Shown piece by piece: positions 63,997 through 64,000 of a DNA stretch of 64,000 nucleotides (positions within the stretch are counted from its first letter, which is position 1; every line of letters starts with the position of its first letter). Source of the stretch: an uncultured Rhodospirillaceae bacterium (GTDB lineage: Bacteria > Pseudomonadota > Alphaproteobacteria > Rhodospirillales > Rhodospirillaceae); contig CALSLN010000021.1 in assembly GCA_943787205.1 (NCBI GenBank), positions 17,314 to 81,313 of the forward strand, in the 5' to 3' direction. The notes under the pieces were generated by a model. That model searched no databases, was not told where the DNA came from, and was given only the letters and a program-made list of their open reading frames with translations. Made by a program: the position numbers and the translations under genes.

Positions 63997-64000
63997 CGTA

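Overview
The window is a chromosomal segment of an alphaproteobacterium, most like a marine or Rhodospirillales-type lineage. This rests on gene families and gene order read by eye, not on a database search. Lineage-typical blocks are kdsD-lptC-lptA-lptB-rpoN-ptsN, fabD-fabG-acpP-fabF-mltG with yicC-gmk, rpsF-rpsR-rplI-dnaB-alr-mlaE-mlaF-radA-cvpA-purF, der-bamB-TPR protein, and a DUF2794 gene. LPS transport (Lpt), KDO isomerase, Mla and BamB genes show a Gram-negative outer membrane. Base composition is moderately GC-rich and even. I see no insertion sequence, prophage or CRISPR array. Coding density is very high.

Layout. Positions 1-6.9 kb: a flavoprotein cut by the window edge, two double-VOC proteins around an AbrB-type membrane protein, small secreted proteins (a Cys-containing one, DUF547, DUF3047) and a CDP-alcohol phosphatidyltransferase. 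6.9-14.8 kb: ptsN, rpoN, lptB-A-C, kdsD, a short RNase D, tRNA-Leu(CAG) and an NDUFA9-like epimerase. 14.8-24.6 kb: uppP, glutamate synthase (gltD before gltB), an M17 aminopeptidase and a frameshifted TAXI binding-protein gene. 24.7-28.3 kb: a betaine/choline-type ABC importer and glyoxalase II. 28.3-34.1 kb: an RND efflux pump with its adaptor, then gmk and yicC. 34.2-40.1 kb: a signalling module of a PAS-PAS-PAS-GGDEF-EAL protein diverging from a response regulator, a KaiB homologue and a membrane histidine kinase. 40.2-44.6 kb: mltG and the fatty-acid synthesis genes. 44.9-56.7 kb: ribosomal proteins, DNA helicase, alanine racemase, Mla components, radA, cvpA, purF, an SDR and an amidohydrolase. 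56.7-64 kb: der, bamB, a YfgM-like protein, several small or unrecognised envelope proteins and a methyltransferase reaching the window edge.

Functional themes are envelope building (Lpt, KdsD, UppP, MltG, BamB, Mla, Fab), nitrogen and carbon signalling (RpoN, PtsN, GltBD), osmolyte uptake, and a signalling island. The most unusual item is the receiver-KaiB-histidine kinase operon with a divergent c-di-GMP enzyme. It lies between mltG and yicC, genes that commonly sit together in relatives, and no kaiC is present nearby. Other points of interest are an unannotated 32-residue secreted-type mini-protein behind four tandem stem-loops, a near-perfect 24-bp palindrome upstream of gltD, the apparent loss of hpf between rpoN and ptsN, and a single-base frameshift in the TAXI gene.
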